Made by a program: the position numbers and the translations under genes. A stretch of DNA of 64,000 nucleotides from Geobacter sp. (GTDB taxonomy: Bacteria; Desulfobacterota; Desulfuromonadia; Geobacterales; Pseudopelobacteraceae): the NCBI GenBank assembly GCA_003574895.1, contig PJFB01000002.1, positions 372,001 to 436,000 of the forward strand. Direction: 5' to 3'. The notes under the pieces are model-generated. The model had not been told where the DNA came from, ran no database searches, and saw only the letters and a program-made list of their open reading frames with translations. This document shows positions 41,978 through 50,304 of this stretch, piece by piece. Position 1 is the stretch's first letter. Every line of letters starts with the position of its first letter.

Positions 41978-43134
41978 CTATTGCAGAAACCAACTCCGCA
42001 TCTGCCGCACCCCCAGTAAAAACCGACCTGAAAAACCTGACCCTTCCGGCCCTGGAAAAATTCCTCCAGGGGCAAGGCAAAGAGCGCTTCCGCGCTACCC
42101 AGATCTTCAAATGGATCTTTCAGCATGATGCCGGCACCTTCGAGGAGATGACCAATATCTCCAAGGCGTTGCGTGCGGAACTGGCCGAGACAGCCTTCAT
42201 CAGCAACCTAGAACCGGAGGCGATCGAAGAAGGGAGCGACGGCACCCGCAAGTATCTCTTCAACCTGGGAGACGGTAACGCTGTCGAAGCGGTGCTGATT
42301 CCGATCGAGGGACGCAATACCCTGTGCATATCAAGTCAGGCAGGCTGCGCCATGGGGTGCGAATTCTGCCTGACTGGCACCTTCAAACTGACCCGCAATC
42401 TGACCACGGCCGAGATCGTCAACCAGATCATGGCCGTAAAAAGGGACCTGGCCAGCAACCCGCCAACCCTGCCGACAGTTGCTGGCAACAGCTCCCAAGC
42501 CTTCGACGATGGCGAGGAGGGCGAAGAGGATTTACCAGAGTCACCGGCCGAGATACGGAACATTGTCATGATGGGGATGGGCGAGCCGCTGCACAATCTG
42601 GATAACGTCATCCCAGCCATCCGGATCATGATCGACGGCAACGGCCTGCAGTTTTCCAACCGCCGGGTGACTGTGTCCACCTGCGGCCTGGTACCGGAGA
42701 TGGAGCGCTTGGGACGCGAAATACCTAACGTCAACCTGGCGGTGTCACTCAACGCCACCACCGATGAGCTGCGCAACAGGATCATGCCAATCAACCGCAG
42801 ATACCCGATCAGGGAACTGCTCAGGGCTTGTAAAGATTTTCCGCTCCCCGGGCGACGCAAGGTGACCTTCGAATATGTGTTGCTGGGTGGGCTTAACGAT
42901 TCGCTGGAGGATGCCAAGCGTCTGCTGCGATTGATCAGCGACATCCCCAACAAGGTGAACCTTATCCCATTCAACGAGCACGAGGGGTGCGACTTCAGGG
43001 CACCTACCCGTGCTGCGATCGATGCCTTCCACAAGTATCTGATCGACCGGCACGTGACGGTCATCACCCGCGACAGTCGCGGAGGTGACATCTCCGCGGC
43101 CTGCGGACAGCTGAAAGGGCGCCTGAAAGGTTGA
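41974..43134 (+). CDS. rlmN: 23S rRNA (A2503-C2)/tRNA (A37-C2) methyltransferase RlmN
   Basis: A radical-SAM enzyme methylating A2503 of 23S rRNA and A37 of some tRNAs. The 386-residue protein has the [4Fe-4S] motif CAMGCEFC, the SAM-binding [12 protein letters not shown], and [11 protein letters not shown]. It also has [25 protein letters not shown] and the second catalytic cysteine in [11 protein letters not shown]. Compared with ordinary RlmN (about 350 residues) it has an acidic low-complexity insertion at about residues 158-193 (including [15 protein letters not shown]) between [16 protein letters not shown] and [12 protein letters not shown]. It is co-translated with mtgA. Confidence 0.93.
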   Translation: MTIAETNSASAAPPVKTDLKNLTLPALEKFLQGQGKERFRATQIFKWIFQHDAGTFEEMTNISKALRAELAETAFISNLEPEAIEEGSDGTRKYLFNLGDGNAVEAVLIPIEGRNTLCISSQAGCAMGCEFCLTGTFKLTRNLTTAEIVNQIMAVKRDLASNPPTLPTVAGNSSQAFDDGEEGEEDLPESPAEIRNIVMMGMGEPLHNLDNVIPAIRIMIDGNGLQFSNRRVTVSTCGLVPEMERLGREIPNVNLAVSLNATTDELRNRIMPINRRYPIRELLRACKDFPLPGRRKVTFEYVLLGGLNDSLEDAKRLLRLISDIPNKVNLIPFNEHEGCDFRAPTRAAIDAFHKYLIDRHVTVITRDSRGGDISAACGQLKGRLKG

Positions 43135-43200
43135 GACATTGAAGCGACATCGCCAACTTTCTTTTTGAAATCAGGACAACCTGCCAGGATGATTCAAAAC

Positions 43201-43241
43201 AAAAAAACGCCTTCCCGGGGATTCCGGCAAGGCGTTTTTTT
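43201..43241. terminator. Bidirectional intrinsic terminator between rlmN and the DEAD-box gene
   Basis: AAAAAAACGCCTT (43201-43213) pairs with AAGGCGTTTTTTT (43229-43241), with an inner CCGG/CCGG stem. There is a T-run on both strands, so it serves both convergent genes. Confidence 0.92.
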
Positions 43242-43263
43242 GCTACGTAAAATTGTGCTTGAT

Positions 43264-44610
43264 TCAGGCCTGCGGCCGTCTGGAGCGGTATTCCACTACC
43301 GGCTGGTGAACTGCGCCCCGCTGCGGGCGTCCGGCTGCCGACTTCGGCGCATTTCCCCATGACTTTCCCGATCCCGTGGCGGGCTTGCCCTTGCTGCCCG
43401 GCTTGCCATAGCGTGAGTTGGAGGGTGCCCCGGGGCGTCTCGCACCATTGCCGCCGGATACACGCCGCAGCACGGACAGCGGAGCCAATCCCTCGATATT
43501 CTGCTCGGGCAGTCGCTTGCCTATGAAACGCTCAATCCTCTCCAGATAACTCAACTCCGAAGCCGACACAAACGAAATGGCAATGCCACTGGCACCGGCA
43601 CGGCCGGTACGTCCGATGCGATGGACATAGTCCTCGGCAAAGCGCGGCAGGTCGAAGTTGATGACATGGCTGATGCCGTTGACGTCCAATCCGCGGGCAG
43701 CCACGTCGGTTGCCACCAGCAGGCGGATGGCGCCCCTGCGCATGCGCTCGATGGTCTTGTTGCGGGCAACCTGGTTCATGTCGCCGTGCAACGCTGCAGC
43801 AGGATGGCCGTTGCGGCTCAGCTCGCGAGCCAGTTCGTCGGCATCGCGTTTGGTGGCGGAGAAGATAATGGCCCTGGTCAGGCTGCCGTCGCTAACGAGA
43901 TGTTGCAACAGCTCTTTCTTGTGGTGCAGGCTATCGGCCACATGCAGGCGCTGTTCGATCAACGCATGGGAAGAGGTGCGTACCGCCAGTTCGATCCGTT
44001 GCGGGTCACGCAGCATCTTTTCTGCCAGCCTGAGAACCGAATTTTCCATGGTAGCGGTAAACATGAGGGTCTGGCGGGCCGAAGGAGCACGTGAGACAAT
44101 CTTTTCCATGTCTTCGCTGAAGCCCATGTCGAGCATACGGTCAGCCTCGTCCAGAATGAGCATTTCCAGGCGGTCGAGACGGACGCTGCCGCGTTCCAGG
44201 TGATCCAGCAACCGGCCGGGGGTGGCAACGATAATGTCAACCGGTGCGGAGAGCAGGCGCAACTGTTCGCGGTAGGGCATGCCGCCCAGGATTGAGCCGC
44301 AACGCAGCTTTGTGCCTCGCCCATAGGTGCGGGCGGCATCCATGACCTGGCCGGCCAGTTCGCGGGTGGGGGTCAAAACCAGCACGCGAGGCCCTTTGCC
44401 GGGGATTGCCGAAGGTTTTGTCAAACGTTCCAGGGCTGGCAGCACAAAGGCGGCTGTCTTGCCGGTGCCGGTCTGGGCGGTGGCGATCAGGTCTTTGCCG
44501 GCCATCACCAACGGAATTGACTGTTCCTGGATAGGGGTGGGGGTGGTGTAACCACAGGCGGTTACGGCCTTGAGGATTGCCGGGTTAAGGCCGAGTTCTT
44601 CAAACGTCAT
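43264..44610 (-). CDS. rhlE: DEAD-box ATP-dependent RNA helicase (RhlE type)
   Basis: Unwinds short RNA duplexes in ribosome assembly, mRNA decay or cold adaptation. The 448-residue protein has the Q-motif FEELGLNPAILKAVTACGYTTPTPIQEQSIP, motif I AQTGTGKT, Ia PTRELAGQV, II DEAD, III FTAT in place of SAT, IV AIIFSATKRDADEL, V VATDVAARGLDV and VI HRIGRTGRAG. The tail (about 360-448) is basic and glycine-, arginine- and proline-rich for RNA binding. The start is the ATG at 44610 (a TTG precedes it). A promoter and a terminator lie in its ~240-base leader, suggesting attenuation. The RhlE name is by similarity of length and tail. Confidence 0.9.
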   Translation of the reverse strand: MTFEELGLNPAILKAVTACGYTTPTPIQEQSIPLVMAGKDLIATAQTGTGKTAAFVLPALERLTKPSAIPGKGPRVLVLTPTRELAGQVMDAARTYGRGTKLRCGSILGGMPYREQLRLLSAPVDIIVATPGRLLDHLERGSVRLDRLEMLILDEADRMLDMGFSEDMEKIVSRAPSARQTLMFTATMENSVLRLAEKMLRDPQRIELAVRTSSHALIEQRLHVADSLHHKKELLQHLVSDGSLTRAIIFSATKRDADELARELSRNGHPAAALHGDMNQVARNKTIERMRRGAIRLLVATDVAARGLDVNGISHVINFDLPRFAEDYVHRIGRTGRAGASGIAISFVSASELSYLERIERFIGKRLPEQNIEGLAPLSVLRRVSGGNGARRPGAPSNSRYGKPGSKGKPATGSGKSWGNAPKSAAGRPQRGAVHQPVVEYRSRRPQA

Positions 44611-44798
44611 CAATTGATTCCTTTTCTTGGGGCGGTGTAGAAGGTTAAGCGCACACGGGCCGCGAGATCAACCGGATGATCCCTGAACAGGACGGCAGTA
44701 ACGTATGGGCAAGCCGTGTAATCTTCGCCTGCCAAACGGTCTGCTCAATTTCAATTAAGGGATTGAAGGTGCAGTGGGGAGGCATATATGCGATGATT

Positions 44799-44832
44799 GA
44801 AAGAAAAACGGCGGACACCTTGCCGCCGTTTT
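44799..44832 (-). terminator. Intrinsic terminator in the leader of the DEAD-box helicase gene
   Basis: On the minus strand AAAACGGCGG (44832-44823) pairs with CCGCCGTTTT (44814-44805) around an eight-base loop, followed by TTTTTCTTTC. It lies about 15 bases downstream of the predicted start site and 190 bases before the helicase ATG, so it would make a ~45-nt short RNA unless read through. Confidence 0.7.
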
Positions 44833-44851
44833 GAGTGACTGACTCTGGGGA

Positions 44852-44880
44852 AGAATAAAGACATTTGTGCGGGATGGCAA
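44852..44880 (-). promoter_or_regulatory. Promoter of the DEAD-box helicase leader
   Basis: On the minus strand TTGCCA (44880-44875), 17 bases and TATTCT (44857-44852). The predicted start is near 44845. The rest of the 425-base gap (44611-45035) shows no supported gene. A plus-strand promoter for mtnP should also be here, but only weak candidates were seen (for example TTGTAC at 44955 with TAAAGT at 44978). Confidence 0.5.
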
Positions 44881-45035
44881 GCTTTAATTTTGGTTCCAGA
44901 GAGCTTAACAGCCTTGAAAGCCCCATGGCTCGGGCTGTTGAGGGAAAATAACTATTGTACTTTATGCCTAAAACCCGTAAAGTCAGCACATTTTTTAGGA
45001 CTGATTTTTATAATCCGCGAAAGGAAGTCGGGATA

Positions 45036-45899
45036 ATGAGTGATACGGCTATCGGCGTCATCGGCGGCAGCGGGCTCTATGAAATGGAAGGGCTGGAGGA
45101 TGTCCGGCGGATTAGGCTGGAAACCCCCTTCGGCGATCCCTCGGATGAATATGTCACCGGTGTGTTGAATGGGGTACGCATGGTGTTTCTGCCCCGCCAT
45201 GGACGCGGACACCGCTACCTGCCGTCCGAGGTCAATTACCGCGCCAATATATACGGCATGAAAAAGCTCGGTGTGGAGCGTATCATCTCGGTCTCGGCCG
45301 TAGGCAGCCTGAAAGAAGCCATAGAACCGGGCCATATCGTCATTCCCGACCAGTTCATCGATCGTACCAAGGGAATCCGCAAGGACACCTTTTTCGGCGA
45401 TGGTATCGTGGCCCATGTCGGCTTTGCCGATCCGGTCTGCCACCCCCTCTCGGAGATCCTCTACGACGCGGCCCGCTCGGCAGGCGCCACTGTCCACAAG
45501 GGCGGCACCTATATATGCATGGAGGGTCCGGCGTTTTCCACCAGGGCAGAATCTTTCATGTACCTCGGCCTGGGTGCCGAGGTAATCGGCATGACCAACC
45601 TGACCGAGGCCAAGCTGGCCCGCGAGGCCGAAATCTGCTACGGCATCATCGCCCTTTCGACCGATTACGACTGCTGGCATGAACACCACGACGACGTGAC
45701 CGTCGAGGCGATCATAGCCATCATTCACCAGAACGTGGCCATGGCCAAGAACATCATCCGCAAGGCAGTGGCAAACATCGCAACGCAACGCTCCTGCGCC
45801 TGCGGCTCGGCCATGAGCTATGCGGTAATCACGGACAAATCGGCCATACCCGCCGAAACCAGACAGAAGCTGGATCTGATTGTTGGAAAATACCTCTAG
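45036..45899 (+). CDS. mtnP: S-methyl-5'-thioadenosine phosphorylase
   Basis: Splits 5'-methylthioadenosine with phosphate into adenine and methylthioribose-1-phosphate, clearing the by-product of polyamine synthesis. The 287-residue protein begins MSDTAIGVIGGSGLYEMEGLEDV. It contains PSDEYVTGVLNGVRMVFLPRHGRGHRYLPSEVNYRANIY, the phosphate- and base-binding MEGPAFSTRAES, GMTNLTEAKLAREAEICY, and STDYDCWHEHHDDV. AAAGGAAG precedes the ATG at 45036; the frame is open upstream to 44955. It forms an operon with the PfkB kinase 18 bases downstream. Confidence 0.93.
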   Translation: MSDTAIGVIGGSGLYEMEGLEDVRRIRLETPFGDPSDEYVTGVLNGVRMVFLPRHGRGHRYLPSEVNYRANIYGMKKLGVERIISVSAVGSLKEAIEPGHIVIPDQFIDRTKGIRKDTFFGDGIVAHVGFADPVCHPLSEILYDAARSAGATVHKGGTYICMEGPAFSTRAESFMYLGLGAEVIGMTNLTEAKLAREAEICYGIIALSTDYDCWHEHHDDVTVEAIIAIIHQNVAMAKNIIRKAVANIATQRSCACGSAMSYAVITDKSAIPAETRQKLDLIVGKYL

Positions 45900-45917
45900 G
45901 AACAGGAGATTGCACAG

Positions 45918-46835
45918 ATGGGCATAGTAGTAGTGGGTACGGTGGCCTTTGATACGATCGAAACACCCTTTGGCAGAGGAGAAAATGTACTGGGCGGATC
46001 GGCCACCTATTTTTCCACCTCGGCCAGTTTTTTCAGTGATGTCTCACTGGTGGCGGTAGTTGGAGAGGATTTCCCGGACGAGCATGTCCAATTCCTGCAA
46101 TCCCGTGATATAGACGTCAAGGGCCTGTCACGCATTCCCGGCAAGACTTTCCACTGGACCGGCAAATACGGTTACGACCTGAATGAGGCCCAGACTCTGG
46201 ATACGCAACTGAACGTACTGATGGAGTTCCGCCCCAACCTTCCCGAATCTTACCGCGATGCCGAGTATCTTTTCCTGGCAAACATCGACCCCGAGCTGCA
46301 GATGGAAGTGCTGGAACAGGTGCGCAAACCAAGACTGGTAGCCTGCGATACCATGAACTTCTGGATATCTTCCAAACCCGAGGCGCTGAAAAGAGTCCTG
46401 CAGAAAGTAGATATTGTCGTAATCAATGAAGCCGAGGCACGGCAGTTCACCGGAGAAGTGAACCTGATCAAGGCGGCACGCGGCATTATTGCCCTTGGAT
46501 GCAGGCGACTGGTGATCAAGCGCGGAGAGTACGGTGTCCTGATGTTCACGGCCGATTCGGTCTTCGCAGCACCGGCATACCCGCTAGAAGAGGTCTTTGA
46601 CCCCACCGGGGCTGGAGATACCTTTGCAGGAGGATTCATGGGCTATCTGGCCAACACCGGTGATCTCAGCGAAGACGGTATCCGACAGGCAATTGTCTTC
46701 GGCTCGGTAATGGCCTCCTTCAACGTAGAGGATTTCAGCCTTAACCGCATGAAGCGACTGGAATACAAAGAGATCGAGGCCCGTTACAAAAGTTTCAAGT
46801 CGCTGACAAACTTTCGAGACATCGCCATGCCCTAG
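45918..46835 (+). CDS. PfkB-family carbohydrate/nucleoside kinase
   Basis: A 305-residue ribokinase-fold kinase. The N-terminal motif is VGTVAFDTIETPFGRGENVLGGSATYFS (sugar-binding GG). The C-terminal PfkB signature 2 is DPTGAGDTFAGGFMGYLA, with the catalytic aspartate. The family phosphorylates sugars or nucleosides; the exact substrate is not predictable. Its tight pairing with the MTA phosphorylase suggests a substrate from that salvage route (for example a ribose or nucleoside product), but this is inference. CAGGAG precedes the ATG. Confidence 0.85.
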   Translation: MGIVVVGTVAFDTIETPFGRGENVLGGSATYFSTSASFFSDVSLVAVVGEDFPDEHVQFLQSRDIDVKGLSRIPGKTFHWTGKYGYDLNEAQTLDTQLNVLMEFRPNLPESYRDAEYLFLANIDPELQMEVLEQVRKPRLVACDTMNFWISSKPEALKRVLQKVDIVVINEAEARQFTGEVNLIKAARGIIALGCRRLVIKRGEYGVLMFTADSVFAAPAYPLEEVFDPTGAGDTFAGGFMGYLANTGDLSEDGIRQAIVFGSVMASFNVEDFSLNRMKRLEYKEIEARYKSFKSLTNFRDIAMP

Positions 46836-46933
46836 CAACATATATCCAACCCCGGGTTTTATTGACATTGCCGGTTGGATTTGCTAGCGTTCGCCACGTA
46901 CATTTGTTCGCAAAATACATTATCTTAGGCAGA

Positions 46934-47701
46934 ATGTTCATGACAGCAAGACTGATCTACATCGTCTTCCTGCTGGTGCTTCCGGCGCTGGCTGGTTGTG
47001 TCACAACCAACAGCCAACAGCTGGGTAAAAACAACCCTGAGGCCTATCATTATCAAATGGGGCTTTCCTACCTGGGTGAACAAAATTTTACCGGTGCCCT
47101 GATTGAATTGACCGCTGCCGAGAAGCTATCTCCCGACAACCCTGAGGTTCTCTATAATCTCGGTATGGCCTACCTGGGAAAAAAGCGACCTGATCTGGCC
47201 GAACCGAAACTCCAGCGGGCAATCATGCTCAAACCCTCCTATTCAACCGCTCGCAATGACCTGGGTGTCGCCTACATGGAGCTGAAACGCTGGGACAACG
47301 CCATTCAGCAGTTTAAGATTGTCAAAAACGACCTTTTCTACGAAAACAGCGTAAACGCCTCAATTAATCTGGGATTGGCATATCTTGGCAAAGGGGATTA
47401 TCCCAAGGCAATGGAGGAATTGAATGCGACGGAGACCGACAATCCGCGCAATCCGATCATCCACCTCACCCTCGGCCGAGTCTGGTTTGCCATGGACAAC
47501 ACCGAGCAAGCCATCAGCGAATACCGTAAAGCCCTGAATATCTACAAAAATTATGCTGCCGCCTATTATTACCTCGGTTTGGCGCAACTCAAGATGAATA
47601 ATCGTGATGCCGCCAAATCTGCTTTCAAAGAAGTGATCCGCATCATCCCCGATTCAGATCTTGGGCATTCATCTTTGGGATATCTGGACCTGCTCAAGTA
47701 A
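46934..47701 (+). CDS. TPR-repeat lipoprotein, PilF/PilW-like
   Basis: A 255-residue lipoprotein whose signal ends LPALAGCVTT with the lipobox cysteine. About six tetratricopeptide repeats follow, e.g. AYHYQMGLSYLGEQNFTGALIELTAAEKLSPDNPEV, VLYNLGMAYLGKKRPDLAEPKLQRAI and AAAYYYLGLAQLKMNNRDAAKSAFKEVI. The family includes pilotins for type IV pilus secretins (PilF/PilW). The next gene is RodZ-like, an arrangement seen in related genomes. Two ATGs (46934 and 46940) are possible; the first was kept. Direct evidence for a pilus role is lacking. Confidence 0.8.
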   Translation: MFMTARLIYIVFLLVLPALAGCVTTNSQQLGKNNPEAYHYQMGLSYLGEQNFTGALIELTAAEKLSPDNPEVLYNLGMAYLGKKRPDLAEPKLQRAIMLKPSYSTARNDLGVAYMELKRWDNAIQQFKIVKNDLFYENSVNASINLGLAYLGKGDYPKAMEELNATETDNPRNPIIHLTLGRVWFAMDNTEQAISEYRKALNIYKNYAAAYYYLGLAQLKMNNRDAAKSAFKEVIRIIPDSDLGHSSLGYLDLLK

Positions 47702-47712
47702 GTGAGGCTTGA

Positions 47713-48582
47713 TTGCAAGAGACTGTCGCGCACAACGTAGATCCTCCGGCAAATTCTCCTGGCGCCATCCTGAAACGATGCCGGGAGTACCATGGCATTT
47801 CACTTGAAGAGGCTGCCGAGGCAACAAAAATCGGAACTAATTATCTTAAGGCGCTGGAAGAAGATCAAACCAAGGACTTTGCCAGCCTGGCCTATCTCAA
47901 GGGTTTTCTGCGTATTTATGCCAACTATCTGGGCCTGAACCCTGATGATGTAATGCGCCTTTATGAAAAGCTTTATGCCCCGGCAAGTTCGCCGAAAGCC
48001 GGACAGACCGGCTCCGGAAACAACAGCGAATCTGTTAAGCGGCGTTTTTCTTGGCAAAGACTTGCCCTCCCCGCCATCTTGCTGTTATTTCTGCTTATCA
48101 CCGCCGGAATCATCAATCGCTCCACTCCACCGGCATTGCCAGTGGCAGCCCCCAAACCAGTTGCACCGGCACAACCAGCAGCTGTGATCCTTCCTGTCCG
48201 ATCAAGCGTTCGTCCACCGCCACCGGTGCAAAAAACTGCCGTAGACAACGCCGTGACAAAGGAAGTAAAATCTATTGCACCAGTGCCTGAAAAAACAAGC
48301 GAGGCGCAGTCGCAACCTCCCGATTCGGGCAAAGGTTTTATCGTGAGAATGAAAGTCGTTCAAAATGGCTCGCTTGTGGTGACCATTGACGGTGCAACGG
48401 CCCAGAATTACGATCTGACCTCCGGCGATTTTTTTGAATGGAAGGCTGAAAAGAACATCTCCCTTGATTTATCCAATGCCGGAGGTGTCGAAGTCGAAAT
48501 GAACGGTAAACAACTAAAACCATTCGGCCCTGTCGGTAAGCCTGCATCGGTCACTATCGACGCAGATGGAGCCAAACAATAG
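47713..48582 (+). CDS. RodZ-like helix-turn-helix membrane protein
   Basis: RodZ proteins anchor the MreB cytoskeleton to the inner membrane and set rod shape. The 289-residue protein has an N-terminal HTH domain (about 15-85: PGAILKRCREYHGISLEEAAEATKIGTNYLKALEEDQ). A single membrane helix follows (LALPAILLLFLLITAGII, about 116-135), then a proline-, alanine- and valine-rich linker and a C-terminal DUF4115-type beta domain (about 210-285). The start is TTG (47713), with GAGG upstream. mreB is not in the window. It is the second gene of a likely operon. Confidence 0.85.
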   Translation: MQETVAHNVDPPANSPGAILKRCREYHGISLEEAAEATKIGTNYLKALEEDQTKDFASLAYLKGFLRIYANYLGLNPDDVMRLYEKLYAPASSPKAGQTGSGNNSESVKRRFSWQRLALPAILLLFLLITAGIINRSTPPALPVAAPKPVAPAQPAAVILPVRSSVRPPPPVQKTAVDNAVTKEVKSIAPVPEKTSEAQSQPPDSGKGFIVRMKVVQNGSLVVTIDGATAQNYDLTSGDFFEWKAEKNISLDLSNAGGVEVEMNGKQLKPFGPVGKPASVTIDADGAKQ

Positions 48583-48609
48583 TTGCAAAACTGAGCAAGG
48601 AGAACATTA

Positions 48610-49344
48610 ATGCAGATAGCCGCCCGATGCCGCAAGTGCGGCAGAGTCATGAACAGTCAACGCATCGATAACTACCGGGTGAAAATGACCTGTCCGTGCG
48701 GTTTTTCCGACTATCGTACCGTAACCGAGAAGGTGAAGACGGTAAACCCTTTCTACAACAAGTCCCATTTCGCCCCGTATGTCGAAAGCGAAAAGGGGAA
48801 AATGGTCTTGACCATGCAGCGAGCCGACCGCGAACATCTTGAGATCATCTCGCTGGAAGAGATCAGCATGCTGGTATCTTCGGATTTTGAACTTTCCGAA
48901 GTATTGCAATCTGTTGCCGCTAAACTGGCCGGCCAGTTAAGCGCTAACGTGTGCAATATCTACCTGCTGGAGGACGATGAACTGGTACTCAAGGCGACCC
49001 ATGGCTTTGAGCATGAAAAAATCGGCAAGATCCGTCTCAAGATCGGTGAAGGGATAACCGGTACCGTTGCCAGGGAAATGCAGCCGCTGAACCTCAGCAA
49101 AGCATCTAAAGATCCTCGTTACAAGGTTTTCCCCGAGCTCAACGAGGAAAAATACAATTCCATGTTGTCCTTCCCCATTACGGACAAAAAGAATGTCTAC
49201 GGCGTAATCAATCTGCAGACCACCTCCATGCGCAGTTTTCCCGAAGATGAAATCTATTTCGTATCGATCATCGCCAACCTGATCCTGTCGGCCATTAAAC
49301 TCCGTCAAAAAGTGGCTTCCAGCAAAAACGCCGGTATAACCTGA
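48610..49344 (+). CDS. Zinc-finger plus GAF-domain protein
   Basis: A 244-residue cytoplasmic protein. The N-terminal 35 residues hold four cysteines (C-x2-C at 7/10 and C-x-C at 28/30), a small zinc site. The GAF domain (about 75-235) has SDFELSEVLQSVAAKLAGQLSANVCNIYLLEDDELVLKAT, GEGITGTVAREMQPLNL and MLSFPITDKKNVYGVINLQ. GAF domains bind small ligands or bilins and usually sense signals. The placement before a receiver and a histidine kinase suggests a sensor. A zinc ribbon with GAF alone is uncommon. Confidence 0.8.
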   Translation: MQIAARCRKCGRVMNSQRIDNYRVKMTCPCGFSDYRTVTEKVKTVNPFYNKSHFAPYVESEKGKMVLTMQRADREHLEIISLEEISMLVSSDFELSEVLQSVAAKLAGQLSANVCNIYLLEDDELVLKATHGFEHEKIGKIRLKIGEGITGTVAREMQPLNLSKASKDPRYKVFPELNEEKYNSMLSFPITDKKNVYGVINLQTTSMRSFPEDEIYFVSIIANLILSAIKLRQKVASSKNAGIT

Positions 49345-49410
49345 CCTTACCTTGACAGCAATACATCTGGTGCTAGAATCACTACAACAATCAAAACGAC
49401 GGAGCACGAA

Positions 49411-49785
49411 TTGTCAGAGCAATTGCGGCGAATACTGGTGGTTGACGACGAAGAGAATGCCCGTATAGCCCTCTCCAAGATACTGGTCCATGAAGGATAC
49501 GAAGTTGCATCAGCCAGCAACGGCTTTGAAGCACTAAATTACCTGCGTGGTAAAGAAGTAGAACTGATCATTACCGACATCCATATGCCCGAGATGAACG
49601 GGCTGGCATTCCTGCGCGAGCTGAATCGTAGCCACCCTGCCAGCAAAGTGATCATGATAACCGCCTATGGCGAGGTTGAGTCGTATATCGAAGCCATGAA
49701 TCTGGGTGCCTTCGAGTATATTAACAAACCGATCAAGGTGGACGAGTTGAAGAAGATCATCCGTAAAATATTCAAGGAATCTTGA
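49411..49785 (+). CDS. Single-domain response regulator (receiver only)
   Basis: A 124-residue CheY-like receiver with ILVVDDEENARIALSKIL (acidic pair), phospho-aspartate in LIITDIHMPEMNG, TAYGEVESYIEAMNLGAFEYINKPI (Thr and Lys switch residues). It has no output domain, so it must act by protein contact or phosphorelay. The start is TTG at 49411, with GGAG seven bases upstream. The stop lies 26 bases before the universal stress protein start. Confidence 0.92.
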   Translation: MSEQLRRILVVDDEENARIALSKILVHEGYEVASASNGFEALNYLRGKEVELIITDIHMPEMNGLAFLRELNRSHPASKVIMITAYGEVESYIEAMNLGAFEYINKPIKVDELKKIIRKIFKES

Positions 49786-49811
49786 ATCCAATTAACAGGA
49801 GGCCATCCACC

Positions 49812-50264
49812 ATGAAATCATTCGACAAGATTCTGACCGCCATCGATTTTTCGGAAAATTCCGACTACGCATTTGAATATGCCTTGATGCTGGCGCAGGA
49901 ATGCAATGCCGAACTGACGATACTGCATGTCATCAATGAACCTGTCGACTTGCGCGGATTCTATGTCCCTCATATCTCTTTCGAACAGCTGGAAAAAGAG
50001 ATCGAGGAAGGCGCCAACAAGATGATGGAAAAGTTCTGCTCGACCAAACTGGGCAATTTTACCAATTTTAAGACCGCCATCGTCAGCGGCATCCCCTATG
50101 AAGAGATCATCAGAGAGGCGAAAGACTCCGGAGCTTCGCTGATCGTGCTTGGTACCCATGGCCGTACCGGCCTTGACCATCTTATTTTCGGCAGTACCGC
50201 CGAACGCGTCGTCCGTAGTGCTACCTGCCCCGTACTCACTATCCGTCTGCCTGCCGAGCAATAA
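49812..50264 (+). CDS. Universal stress protein (UspA family)
   Basis: A 150-residue protein with the Usp fold: MKSFDKILTAIDFSENSDYAFEYALMLA at the N-terminus and the nucleotide-binding motif LGTHGRTGLDHLIFGSTAERVVRSATCPVL, which has G-x2-G-x9-G(S/T), so it probably binds ATP. AGGAGG (49797-49802) supports the ATG at 49812; the frame is open to 49782. It is sandwiched between receiver genes in one operon. Confidence 0.92.
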   Translation: MKSFDKILTAIDFSENSDYAFEYALMLAQECNAELTILHVINEPVDLRGFYVPHISFEQLEKEIEEGANKMMEKFCSTKLGNFTNFKTAIVSGIPYEEIIREAKDSGASLIVLGTHGRTGLDHLIFGSTAERVVRSATCPVLTIRLPAEQ

Positions 50265-50304
50265 ACCATGACTCATAACTGCTGCTCAAGCGGTATGTTT
50301 TGCA

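Noticed and set aside
44645-44989. 114-aa minus-strand frame upstream of the DEAD-box gene
   Set aside because: It spans the predicted promoter and terminator, has no ribosome site and no family resemblance.
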